Source of the DNA: Lophius americanus
Lineage: Eukaryota > Chordata > Actinopteri > Lophiiformes > Lophiidae
Direction: 5' to 3'
Assembly (NCBI GenBank): GCA_037951165.1
Contig: JBBDHG010000032.1
Span: 8,857,001-8,921,000 of the forward strand
DNA length: 64,000 bases
The number at the start of each line of letters is the position of its first letter. Positions within the stretch are counted from its first letter, which is position 1. A program made the position numbers and the translations under genes. Positions 38,108 through 49,850 of this stretch are shown here, one piece after another. The notes beneath the pieces were generated by a model. The model did not search any database. It saw only the letters and a program-made list of their open reading frames with translations, and had not been told where the DNA came from.

Positions 38108-38790
38108 AATAATAATAATAATAATACATTTAATTTATAATGCACTTTACATTTGGATCAAATCTCAAAGTAATACAAAGCAAAAGCAGATAAAAGCATC
38201 AATAAAAAATAAAATAATAACTATATAAAAGCCTGACCAAAAAGCAGCAATGTTAATTAAGTTTATAGGTTCTGCAAAAAAAGGAAAGTTTTAAGTCCTT
38301 TTTTAAATGTTTCAGTCGTCTGTGGAGCCCTCAGATGATCAGGGAGGGCATTCCACAGACGAGGGGCAGCAGAACAGAAGGCCCGATCACCCATGGTGCT
38401 GAGCTTAGTCCGGGGAAGGAGGAGGGGGTATGAGTGGGTAGAACGAAGGGATCGTGTTGAGGTCAGTGGGGTGAATAGTTCTTTTAGGTAGGGGGTTGCG
38501 TTACCATGGATGCACTGGTGAGTGAGGAGAGAGATCTTATAATCAATCCTGGTGGAGATGGGAAGCCAATGAAGGGAATGAAGAACAGGGGTGATGTGTT
38601 CGTGTTTACAAACTCTCATCAGGATCCTTGCAGCACTGTTTTGAACATACTGAAGTCTTTGAAGACTTTTATCAAGGATCCCGATGAGAAGTGTGTTACA
38701 GTAATCAAGTCTGGAGGAGACGAACGCGTGGACCAGCTTTTCAGCATCACTTAAGGTGAGTGAAGAATGAAGTGAAGCTTCATTCATTCA
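38108..38790 (-). repeat. L2-like LINE, ORF2 C-terminus and (ATT)n tail
   Basis: An open frame of about 174 codons reads LVHAFVSSRLDYCNTLLIG, then LQYVQNSAARILMRV, LHSLHWLPISTRIDYKI and the terminal APRLWNALPDHLRAPQT. These are textbook C-terminal motifs of L2/CR1-type ORF2. After the stop at 38,263 the minus strand runs through a short 3' UTR to a (TTA)n tail. The frame is unbroken, so this is one of the younger insertions here, but it is truncated at its 5' end. Confidence 0.85.
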
Positions 38791-39670
38791 TGAATGAGTG
38801 AAGAATATGCAGCCACCTTGTCAGGTTTCTAGAGTTTGTTCAGCAGGTTTGAGGTGAAGGGGGATTATAGAAAGAAGAAAGAGGCCAGCCGTTCTTTTCA
38901 TGCACCTTTCCTGTGCTTTACTGTACAAGATTACAATTCTTGCAACTATAAGATAGCAGGAAAATGTTTCAAGTTAAAATTCATCAAATTCAATGGTGTT
39001 GTAATAAATCAGAGCCGTGCTGTACGTCAGAACTGAAACTGTGATGCATGCTCACATGGGATTCAGAACAAAAACCAGTTGGAAAATACAGCATAAATGC
39101 ATTATATAGAAATATGTATTTGATAATTATTACTTAAGCATATATTTTAGCACCTATCTGTTACTTCTCCTCTGGTTGAGTTCGCACCATCTGGGTAAAT
39201 GACCTTGTCTTCATGGAAAAACTCTTCAGCGCATCAATGGTGAGCAATTCATGGAGAATGACCTGGACTTTGTAGGTTATTCTTCCACATATCAATGAGT
39301 CAATTACCGCTGGACCATTTGATTCCACTGGTGCTTAAGTCCTGACCTTCAATCGTCTGCATAAAAATACAGCCGGCATCTCATCCACAGTGGAAAGAGA
39401 CTAATTATTATCGACTGGTTCAGGCCATGTGAGCTGGGCTGAATCCTCTGGTACATGAGTCCAATGGAGATCAATGCTTCCTTAGATACGTTTTAGATAC
39501 GGCACACAAAGTACCAGGAGCATCCAGACAGAAGCACTGGATTAAAACTGTCAGGTCTCCGTCACCTCCTCCATCAACAATTATAGATTGTCTTTATCCA
39601 GCATGAAACATGGATTCATACAAGAACTTGATCTTCCAAGAGCTTTGAAGCTGACTCTAACTGATGCACA

Positions 39671-39780
39671 GTAATAATAATAATAATTATTATTATTATT
39701 ATTAATAATACATTTTATTTATAGAGCGTTTTTTATAAATGATCAAAATGGCTCTACAGCTACAGAGAAAAATAAGATAT
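39671..39780. repeat. (AAT)/(ATT)n run with LINE-tail-like flank
   Basis: taataataataataattatt passes into attattaataatacatttt and atttatagagcgtttttt. This resembles the 3' end of a teleost retroelement in reverse orientation. No coding part is seen. Confidence 0.4.
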
Positions 39781-39839
39781 TAATGCATGAATTTAACGAG
39801 CTCTATCCCAGCTGACATCGGACAAGGGGAAGGGCACAC

Positions 39840-40010
39840 GGCCACTTCATCTCAGGGCCGGCATGCAGAAAGAGACGACCATTCGCGCTCACATTCACAT
39901 CTATGGGTGATTTAGAGTCACCGACTCCCCTGCAGTGCATGTTTTTGGACTGTTGCAGGAAGTCGGAGGGATATGGAGAGAAAATATGAGAAAGGCCTCA
40001 GGTTCCCCTG
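39840..40010 (+). repeat. Common teleost interspersed repeat, partial copy
   Basis: cgctcacattcacatctatg, ggtgatttagagtcaccgac, gtgcatgtttttggactgtt and a gcaggaagtcgga block follow the order of the repeat at 18.4-19.1 kb. Confidence 0.6.
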
Positions 40011-40053
40011 TGTCTTTGAACCCAGATAAGACATGTCAAGCTTTAGAGGAGAT

Positions 40054-40056
<3 letters not shown>

Positions 40057-40094
<38 letters not shown>
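40057..40094. repeat. (AT)n microsatellite
   Basis: About 19 uninterrupted AT dinucleotides. Confidence 0.95.
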
Positions 40095-40097
<3 letters not shown>

Positions 40098-40659
40098 TGC
40101 AGATTAAAGAGACAGCTTACATAAGCACTGCATTTCACCAATGTGGGAATAACACTGAAGAAAAACTTCCTAACTGTACAGAATCTGAATTATAGTTTAA
40201 ATAAAAGGATTATTTATGAAAACACTATCTCAACTGACGTGTGTGCACGTACGATGTTTGCTGTACATGTAAATTTTGACTCGCCTCACAGGTTATGAAT
40301 GAGTGGTTAAATCATACAGGAAATGATGGATATACTAGAGAGTTTGTAATGCATGTATTAAGCCTCTTTAGTGTCTGCCAGGGCTTTCTGTTAACCAGCG
40401 TACTAGGAATTTAGGTCATAGATCAAACCATGTGGAAGAAGCAGGTCATAAAATGTTCTCTTAAAGTGGAATGAATTTCTGTCAATAGCAAAGCGCCATA
40501 TAGGATTCTGCCTCTCTCCCTCTGAATTAATGCCTCTCTCTCACTAAAATGAAAGGGTATAATTAATTTGATGTGTTCTTTATGAGAAAAAAGTGAGGCA
40601 TTAGTTAAATCGTCAGACATACATACATCCAAATGAAATACATATTCCTAGAATATGGA

Positions 40660-41080
40660 TCAGGGGCATTATGGAATCGTCATCACAGCCGCCACAGTGT
40701 CCGACAAACACAGTGTGTTTACTTAAAACATATTTCATGGATCATTTTCAGATTTTATATTCACATAGACCTTAGTGTGAGAAAGAACTGGATTGATAAA
40801 ATACTTTTGACAATAGTAATAGCTTTATCTATAAAAGTCGGGCCATAATATCTTCGCCATTGGTCCTATTTAGTCCAAAATCAGTGTGTATGAATCGACC
40901 CGAGGAGATCTATCTTGGCTACTTCATATATTACTCTAATAGTTCATATTTTAGACACTCGTGAGAGAAGTTTAAACATTGTTTTTCATATATAACTCAT
41001 TTAATTTGAGGTCAATGAGGGGAATTGCTCTTAAAACGCAGGGGGCTAGGGTCTTTTGCGGGGATAAACCCCTGCCGTCA
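40660..41080 (+). repeat. Dispersed repeat R1, copy
   Basis: gcattatggaatcgtcatca, catatttcatggatcatttt, catagaccttagtgtgagaa, cgacccgaggagatctatct and agggggctagggtcttttgc occur in order, followed by an ataaacccctgccgtcag block. Confidence 0.7.
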
Positions 41081-41639
41081 GGACAACTGCATAGGGCTCT
41101 ATTTATTATGTTATCATTCATCTGCAAAATGTATTATTTAAAAGGAGACGATAGCAAATACTTTTGTCATTTGGAATACCCAGCATCAGTTCAGAGGCTC
41201 CATAGGTTTCAGTTAATCTGTACTTTGCATCTGATGGTCATGTCCATCCAGCCCTTGTAACAATATCATACCCCAACGACGAGCACAGCTTCTGCTTCAG
41301 CCATTCAAGCACCTACACCTGTGACAAGACTGGCACTTGGTTTCTCATTGGAGCAGGAATAAAAGTATAAGAATAGAAATCAATTTTTTTTTTGTCAAAC
41401 TAGCGCTCCTCCCTCTGGTAAGAGACATGGACCTCACATTGATCCTGAGGAGAAACTCAAATGGGAAGACGTGAGGAAAACTCAAGGAAAAGGGAAAGCA
41501 CAAGGAAATTAACAGAATAAAACCTTCAAAAATAAAACAGGAAACATAATCAGTAACAATAATTTGCATTATTAACATTATTCGCTGTCACACATTATTC
41601 AGGACTATGTCATAAACAACTTAGTCTAAATTAATTTGT

Positions 41640-41840
41640 AGCACCTGAATCGACATGAGGAGATCTACCTTGTATGTATTGTACACACTAAGGAGGTTTT
41701 TTTTTTTTTACAAAATATGCTTCTTTATGGACACAACTTCGCAACATTAGTTCCATACAGTCCAAATTTATCACGTATAAATAGAATTGACGAAATCCAT
41801 GTTGCATAAGTAGAATTTCTTTAAGATACTTACATGATTG
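41640..41840 (+). repeat. Dispersed repeat R1, internal fragment
   Basis: gaatcgacatgaggagatct, then acactaaggaggttttttttttttac and acataacttc-like and cagtccaaatttatcacgta segments. Only internal units are present, without the recognised ends. Confidence 0.5.
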
Positions 41841-43499
41841 CATAATCTGTATAATCCACACTCCAAGTCCAAACCTTTTCTATACATAAAACAGTAGAAT
41901 TATTGCCTCTGCTAAGTCTGTGACAGTATTTTGTAGAATCAGTGTTGTCCCTTCTCTAATTTTGCATGAGGCTGAAAGATTTTTAAAACTTCGTACACAC
42001 TGGTCCATGATAAGGTGATGCTGCCAACGCCTGTAGGCTTAGGGCTGGTTGATGATGTTCCTTCAAAAAGACAACGCGGGCAGGAAACAAATTGCTGACA
42101 ACTCCGTTTGACACAACATATGGGTGGAGGAATGTAAGGGAACACTTTTAGGCCCAGAGGGAAAAACGACATGGCCGTGGAAGTACACATACCTGACCCG
42201 ACTGAGATGTGAATGCCAGATGGTTCTCCTTCTTTGGTCCTCTCCGTGGTCCAACTGAAGGCCAGCATACTCCTAAATGTCTCTTTAAAGGCCCAGCTGG
42301 CAAACTCACACATCCATTTGATTTAAAAGATAGTAAAACTAAGATAAGCATGTGATCCAAAAGACTTTTATATTACTTTCATATTTTAAAACTTGAAAAT
42401 ATGGGTTTTTGTTGCACACCCGATTTTATTATCATGAACTAAGGCATTTCAAAAATCATAAAAAGGCCTGTATGCTTAGAGGAGAGGGTGATTCTCAGTC
42501 TTCTCACCATGAAACCAGTTATTTACAAGAAATCCGCAGCAGCAATTTCAGTAAAACCACATATTAAAAATACGCAGACATGACTTCAACACGAATAAAG
42601 GCCGGTGGTAATACAATGTAAATGAATACATCTTAAGAATCTTACTGTGTTATGAATTGATCCGATGAAGCTGATGTTAACCAGAAGAGGGGGTTAAGAA
42701 GTTTAGAAGAAGTTAGAAGGTTAAGAAGAAGACCGTTTTGGAGGCTAAGACCTTGGTTTGTATTTTGGGACTTACCCATGATGTCTTGGGAGCAGAAAAG
42801 GGGGAATGTGGGTATTTTTCACTTCCTTGTTGTTAGCAGCATAAGCAAACAAATGGACAGTGGACTTATGAGAATTTCATGTTTTATGGCAAAGACATCA
42901 ATATTTGCTGCCCTATATCGTCCAGATCTTTCATGGAAAACTCAAAGTTTTTGTGGCTGCAAGGACGTCGTGTGAGCCGCTAGCTCAATTCAATTACAAT
43001 GAGATTAACTTTGCAGGAAATGTAAAAGTGTGGCCAAATTAACGTACATTTGGGGATTCTTGGCATTTTTGATCATGCATCACACATAGGGTGAAATAAT
43101 CGCACAAATAAGATCATTACGGTACGTCTGGCAAAACTGTGTTGAGTATCAAATTATGTTTTAAAGCTTCTTTCCTTTAATCAGCTGCCAGGATCTTGAG
43201 TCACCTGATCATCCAGGAAGGCAGCACTTGCAGCTGATGTGAACTAGTGAGGGGAGGAGAGAGAGCTGTCCTCATAAAAACCATGATAAAACAATAATAC
43301 CAACAAGACCGTAGTCCTTAAAAGCCCTAATAAACAATTACAGTTATCCTAGGCTCTAGTTAAATTAGGTTATTTGTTTTTCAAAACGCAAAGTCAGCTT
43401 ATTAAAATATACTATAAGGTCAATGCAATCAGTTTAAACTTTATTTCTGTTTAAATTTTTTTGATTCCTGATATAGCAATTCACACGGATCAGACGAAA

Positions 43500-43735
43500 C
43501 ATTTACAACGACTACCGGTCTTAATGTTGTGGCTGATGGTGTGTATATTGCTTCCTACATTGTTTATGGTATTGTGTAACGGAGATGATTCTTTTTAGGA
43601 TTTGTGTTTGGGTTTTTTTTTTTTTTTAATCTCAGTTCAAACGGAATTATTACATATTATTCAGAAATTGTTGATGCACACCGATAAGCCACAACATTAT
43701 GACCGGTAACCGTTATTAATGTTGTGGCTGTTCGG
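43500..43735. repeat. Transposon-end-like motifs and short hairpin
   Basis: ggtcttaatgttgtggctga at about 43,518 is followed by an imperfect inverted repeat with arms at 43,687-43,700 (agccacaacattat) and 43,716-43,729 (ttaatgttgtggct). The same core occurs at 13.2 and 54.9 kb. It may be a collapsed miniature transposon. Confidence 0.45.
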
Positions 43736-44949
43736 GTCAAATACCAAACATGAATAACGGCACACAATATCTTCAGTGCGTTCCCGGAGTGTCTGATTTA
43801 AGACTTGTCATAAAAGCCTTGGGGAACAAAACAACAAAACAAAAATGTTTTCATAGAACATGCACATGAGTAATCTCGGTGTTAATGGGATTATTTTGTC
43901 ATTTGCAGGAGAATTTCTGAGTGGTTAATAACAAAAGTTGATTGTGTCTCTCTATGTTCTTGTTGATCTTCTGTATCTAAAAAAAAAAGGATTTGTTGAA
44001 TAACAAAACAAAAGGACGTCAATGCTTTGGGACAAATAATGAGCTCTCTTGTATAATAGTAAAGAACATTTTACTCTTCCTCGCCAGTGTCTGAAGAACG
44101 TATGTCTGTATTATTTATCCTGCGTTTACAAGAACAACTGACGTAAATGCGCCACTAAAGAGATGGAGGTCAACTGTGCTTTTAATCTAAACCGATCTAC
44201 AAGCCATACAATGATGTTCTCTAAAGCTGTCCTCAGCTTAAGTTTCTCCCAGAGGACAGAATGTACTGTCATTATTTATCAAGGGATGTATGATTTAATA
44301 AAAAAGAAGCGTTGTTGCTCATATGACGGACTGTTCTGACAGCATAACATTCGATTTTCTTTATTCTTGTGTAATGGTTGTGTTTTATTCCAGCTGATTA
44401 CAGATTCAGTGATGTGGCACATGCAGACTATTTCATTCCTCACGCACATGATGGGTAACACTAGAGTGCTCCAGTTTCGTTAGGGTTTCCACTACTTGTT
44501 GCCTTCTTTTCTTCAGGCAATTAAGAAACAGTCTTGAGAGCTAAAGAAACAAAATAAAGAACTTGTTCATTTAACACTAACTGCTTTATAGTGTTTACTG
44601 AATGTTTCCTCTTCTGTTTCATTCACGTTGTCCCCAGATGTCCGATCACTTCTTTCACAGGAAGCGTTCAAACACTGTAATATCAATGTAATGTAATCAA
44701 ATTGTCTTTACATTGAGCATAAGAATCTAATAATGGCTGCGTCATATTTGCCTTGGCTCGAGTGATTGGTTTGTGTTTACCTCAGATGTTCTGCTTTTGA
44801 GGTTGGAACCTCCTGTCAGGACTAAATCTAGTGACAGAGAATCAATCATGGTTCTTCAAACTAGGCAAAAATAAAAAGCTATGTTTTATAGGAAAATAAA
44901 AGGAAATGGTGCTTAGTACTGGAAATAAACTGTAGTTTTGTATAAAACT

Positions 44950-45520
44950 AAATATGCTGAGCTCCCTGATAGCAAGGGTGTATCCCTGAAAGGCCCTCAA
45001 TTCCCTGCGTAGTAAAAGCAATTCACCTGATTGAACTCCTAAAATTGAATGCCAAGTTATGTCTGAAAGTTGTTGTTTTTTTTCACAAACACGCTCTAAG
45101 TGAGTAAAATATGAACTATTAGACCAAAGTAAGATATAGATCTCTTTGAGTCCATTAATTTGAGCCAATTTGGACTACATTCGATTAACACGTTATATTT
45201 GAAAAACAGCGTATTTTGTTAAATAAAATAGAAGCCTCCCCCTAGTGAGTAAAATATTGTTAACACAAGATATAGAAGTCAATTCATATGACCAAATTTG
45301 GACTAAAAGGGACCAATGTTACATAAGTTATATCGGAAAAGAACGTGTATTTTGTGATGTGAAAACAAAGGAAGCTGTAAGCCCTCTAGTGAGTAAAATG
45401 TTATATTTAAGAGTCAAATGTGGTATCAAGATAGACTTCCTAGAGTTGATTCAACTGACCAAATTTAGACTTAATCACCTTTATCCCCATCTTTCAGGGA
45501 GACAATGAAATATTCCCGAA
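44950..45520 (-). repeat. Dispersed repeat R1, minus-orientation copy
   Basis: The reverse complements of the R1 blocks occur repeatedly: ctctagtgagtaaaatgtta, gaccaaatttggactaaaag, and tgagccaatttggactacat occur in at least three successive degenerate units, with the R1 end (ccctgatagcaagggtgtat) at the left. Confidence 0.6.
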
Positions 45521-45729
45521 TAATGCCTGGTGGTGAATTTTGTTTTTTGTTGTTTTTTTAATCTCTGTTCAGCCCGATATGCCCCTAGCTCCGACCCCCA
45601 AGAAACATCAAAGGATTCAAGACAAATTGTTTTAATGAGAATTTATTTGTACTTGGTTCTTATTTAATTATGTTAAATCTCCACCATCGTGATTGTATGA
45701 CACTGCTGCACTTGACCAGCCTTTTAGTT

Positions 45730-47160
45730 TTTTTAACTTTTACTCTTTCTGAGGTTCAAAAAGCCCTAAAAAGAACAGGATCCAAGAAAACCGGCTGGTC
45801 CGGATCTTCTTGAAGCTGGTTTCTTAAAATTAGCCCTTGATTTTATACCTGAACCTTTGACTCATCATTTTAATCTTACCTTTGTTTCAAATGAAACCCC
45901 TAAGGTTTGGAAGTCTGTTTGTGTTTTACCCAACAGTTCTAAATAACTACAGACCGATCTCCGAAACTTTCTGTATAAGTCAAAGTCGTTCAATACTACC
46001 AGAGTATCAGACAGGGTTTAGATGAAAAAAAAATTGTATCACTGTTACTGCTGGCATGACGGTAATTATCAAAGCTTTAGATGATAAGCAACGCTTCGTT
46101 TCCCTTTTTATTGATTTGTCCAAAGGTTTTGATACGTAGGCAATGATAGTCTGACTCAAAGACTTGTTAAATGTTGGTTTCTCTCATCATGCTGAAGGCC
46201 TGGCAGTTGGTAAAGTAGTCCCCCAGGGCTCTGTTCTTGGCCCCCTTTTATTTGCTTAATTCATTTATTTTATTCCTTGGAGTGAAATGTCTAAAACTCA
46301 TCCTTCCATTTTTATGCAGATGACACAGTCTTTATTGTCGGGTTGCTACCCTCAATATGGCTTTTGAGCTATCTGCATGATGCTTTTGACACATTGCAAG
46401 CTGAGTTTCATCAACTGAAGCTTGTCCTAAATACTGGATAAAACTTAATCAAGGTGTTCTCAAACTCTAGAGGATAGAGCTCAATCTGAGAATTGTTACA
46501 TTTCAGGGTCAAAAGAAATCTAGACAGTCTCCTCCTACATATATTTGGGATTCTTAATTGATGATTTTGAGTCTGGTGGAAAAGAAGATGTTGAAACTAA
46601 AGCAAGGTTTTTTTTTTAATTTCAGGAACAAGTCCTGTTTCTCCCTGGATGTCAGAAAAACAATTGTTAAAGCAACTTTAACTTTTTTTGCCTGTTCTTG
46701 ACTATGATGATCTGCTGTACATGAATGCATCTTCTCACTGTCTTAATAAGTGTGACTCTGTGTGTTATGGAGCTTTGAGGTTCATTGCTGTACTATGTAT
46801 TCCAAAGCCAAACGGCGTGCTCTGTCAACACATCGGCTCAGTCATATGTTTTTATTTTCAAAGCCATTCTTGGTGGACTCCCCTCTTATTTATCCTCTTT
46901 TCTGTCCTAAAGTCACTCAACTTATTCACTCGACTTTTCTACAGCTCAAATTGATTTGGGAAAAAAGACCTTCAGGTTTTCTGCACCATCTGCTTGGAAT
47001 AGTCTGCAGAATGACCTTAAACTCAAGGACCTTGTAACTCTCTCCGAATTTGAAAGCATCGCGGAATTTTTGCAATCGGATTCCATTAATAATTTTGAAT
47101 TTTTTGATTGTCTCTTAGTTTGTATTCTCCTGAACTTTGTCGGGTTTTTACTTTGCACCT
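45730..47160 (+). repeat. Non-LTR retrotransposon ORF2 remnant
   Basis: Broken frames give GSLTHHFNLTFVS-like and VWKSVCVLPN segments, FYADDTVFIV (the reverse-transcriptase YADD active site) near 46,311-46,340, PVLDYDDLLYMNASSHCLNK with CYGALRFIAVL, and finally KKTFRFSAPSAWNSLQNDLK. The order is that of a LINE ORF2 from mid-RT to the C-terminus. Many stops and frameshifts show an old dead copy. It differs from the elements at 29.4 and 38.3 kb; the clade is not resolved. Confidence 0.75.
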
Positions 47161-48224
47161 GTGATTGTTATACAGCACAACAACAACATATATGTTGTCT
47201 TTATGTTGTGCCTGAAAATTCATGTACTGCTGCCATTTTGGCCAGGTCGCTCTTTTAAAAGAGATTTGACTCTTAATCAGATGCTGCAAAACAAGTAATG
47301 TCACCAAAATCAAATGACATCCAGGATTAGCCAAAAACTCTACCTCTGGGTACAGTTTCCCGCAAATCAGTCCTGTAGCTTCTTCTGTAATCTTTCTCAC
47401 TAGCAAACAAACATGCATAGGAATGAAAATGGAACCTCCATGGCGGAGATAATGAATTAATTCAATTAAATCGTACTGCACACGCATACAAAGATCAGAC
47501 TGATAGATAAACAGATAGACATGTTTTAATTTTAATTCCCGTAGAATGTTTGCTATTAATGCAACTCTTTCTAATGATCTCTCGTTGCCACTACTTCACG
47601 TATATTTGCTCCTAGGGCTCCTGTCTCCGGTGGAGTCAGTGTGTTCATGTAGAGGTTTGGTGCCGGGCTGAATCCCAAAGACTAGGAGGTGAGAACATGC
47701 CCATGAATCCCACTGGATATAATATACTCTAGGAGTCCATTAAAATATGAGTCAAGCCTTCACACGTACATGTGCTATTAGCTGTAACTAGTGAAGCATG
47801 AGATCCCTCTGAGTGTAATATGATTTTGTTATAGTGGTCAAATCAATATAAATGTTCTGAGTGGAAAATATGGATTAGGATTACAGGTTAGGTAACTGTT
47901 CTAATAACGGCATTAATAAAAAGTGGAACTTCGAGTATGATTAGATAAAAACCATCACGCATCACGCCGGATCATTAACTCAAGTGTGTCGATCAAGGCT
48001 GGCTCGGATAGAGAGATAAAATATGTAATACCATCTCAATACGACAACGTGTTTTTCTTTAAATGACACAACACTCTGTAGACGGACGGCGTTCTGTTGT
48101 GTTGGTTCTTCTGAGTGTGAATGCTCGGCAGTTTTTTGTAAGTCCTAAAGAAATATTCTGGAATAGAAAGATTTGCCTGCTTTTGTTTATGGGTTATGCT
48201 TGTTTTTGCGTGTTTCTTATTTAC

Positions 48225-48995
48225 CGAAAAAGTCGGCGGTATAATGGAATGGTCATTTCGTCATACGCAGACAGGTTGTGTTGACGTGATGACTAGAATA
48301 CTGTTCCATCGATCATTTTCAATTTTTATATCCACATAGACCTTAGTGTGAGGAAGACCTAGGTTGTATATTTCCGACACAAGGGGGAGCTTTATTTCAA
48401 AATGTTTTTGCTCCATAATTTCTCAACCATTGGTCCGATTCAGTCCAAATTAAGTCATTATGAATTGACTGGAGGAGATCTATCTTGTAAATATCCCATT
48501 TTACCCAACTATTCAATATTTTACTCACTAGTGGGAGCTTTGTTTACACAAAACACTGTTTTTTGGAAATAATTTCCTAACCGTTGGTCCAATTTAGTCC
48601 AAAATTAATGCGTATTAAAATAATCTAGGGGTTCTATCTTGCATACAACATATTTTAAAGTAATAGTTCATTTTCCCTTCAATCGGGGGAGAAGTTATAC
48701 CATTTTCTCGTATATGACTTCACAACATTTAATCGGAGGAGGTCAATCAGGGGAATTGCTTTTACTCCAGTAGTTCATATTTTACTCACTATGGGTGATG
48801 CTTTTTTACGGAAAATTATATTTTTCTTACATACTTTCTTACCATTTGTCCAATTTAGGTTAATATGAATAAACTCAAAGAGACCTATCTTGTACATATC
48901 AATCCAGTCCATATTTTTCTCACTAGCTGGAGCTTTAAGGGATTGGTCCCTTAGGGGGATATATCAAAGAGTGTCGGGGACAACAGCATACAGGC
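48225..48995 (+). repeat. Dispersed repeat R1, longest copy
   Basis: Begins near ggtataatggaatggtcatt and ends near gtgtcggggacaacagcata and caggcctag. In between, a unit recurs with variations of ggggagcttt, aaccgttggtccaatttagtcc and ggaggagatctatcttgtaa. The gggagcttt block appears at about 48,385, 48,531, 48,684, 48,791 and 48,929, so internal units are about 110-150 bp. Confidence 0.75.
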
Positions 48996-49210
48996 CTAGT
49001 TCAATATTGGTCAGGACACAACAACAGCAGTGGAACAATCAGATAAAATTCAATACAACATTCCACTGAGCTCCAGCTGCCTAAAGGAAACGCAAGTTAT
49101 GTTTGCAGTCCTTTGGCAGCGTTTATCAAATAATATGCCTTTGTTATATCACAGGAGTGTAATGGAGCTCTGCACTGAAATGAGGAGAGAAATGTTCTTT
49201 ATGTCAAAGA

Positions 49211-49540
<330 letters not shown>

Positions 49541-49562
<22 letters not shown>

Positions 49563-49610
49563 GACTTGGTTAGTAGTTGGATTGAAGATCGTTCGTTGGG
49601 AATAATAGGA
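49541..49610 (+). pseudogene. Partial 5S rRNA pseudogene
   Basis: gtctgatcttggaggagggt, aggacttggttagtagttgg and a gttgggaataat segment follow the 3' two-thirds of vertebrate 5S rRNA (gtctgatctcggaagc, ggcctggttagtacttggat, gggaatacc). There are small deletions after gtctgatcttgga and the end is lost. It lies 226 bp upstream of a fuller copy. Confidence 0.6.
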
Positions 49611-49730
49611 TCTACTTTACCAGGATTGGAATTCTCAGTGCTGGAAACTTTTTGCACTCTCAAGTACAGAGCTTTTTTTTTTTTTAAATATTTAGATTCT
49701 TAAATGCGACATTAAATGTTTTTTCTAGCA

Positions 49731-49850
49731 ACTTACGGCCATTCCAGCCTGAATGAGCCACAACTTGTCTGATCTTGGATTCCAAGTAGAGTAAGACTTG
49801 GTCAGTACTTGGATGGTGTACCACCTGGTACTACAAGGTGCTGCAAGCTT
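49731..49850 (+). pseudogene. 5S rRNA pseudogene, full length, diverged
   Basis: The 120 bp run acttacggccattccagcct, then gtctgatcttggattccaag, acttggtcagtacttggatg and gtgctgcaagctt. They line up end to end with vertebrate 5S rRNA, including the internal promoter region. About three-quarters of positions match by eye. Five Ts follow at 49,849-49,853, as at a Pol III terminator. Many substitutions fall in paired stems, so it is most likely dead or a 5S-derived repeat. Confidence 0.75.

Noticed and set aside
41939..42313. A 124-codon minus-strand open frame with several cysteines
   Set aside because: No family resemblance, no convincing splice sites, and overlapping open frames in other phases. 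A stretch reading GVGSITLSW recalls a fibronectin-III strand, but the remaining domain motifs are absent.
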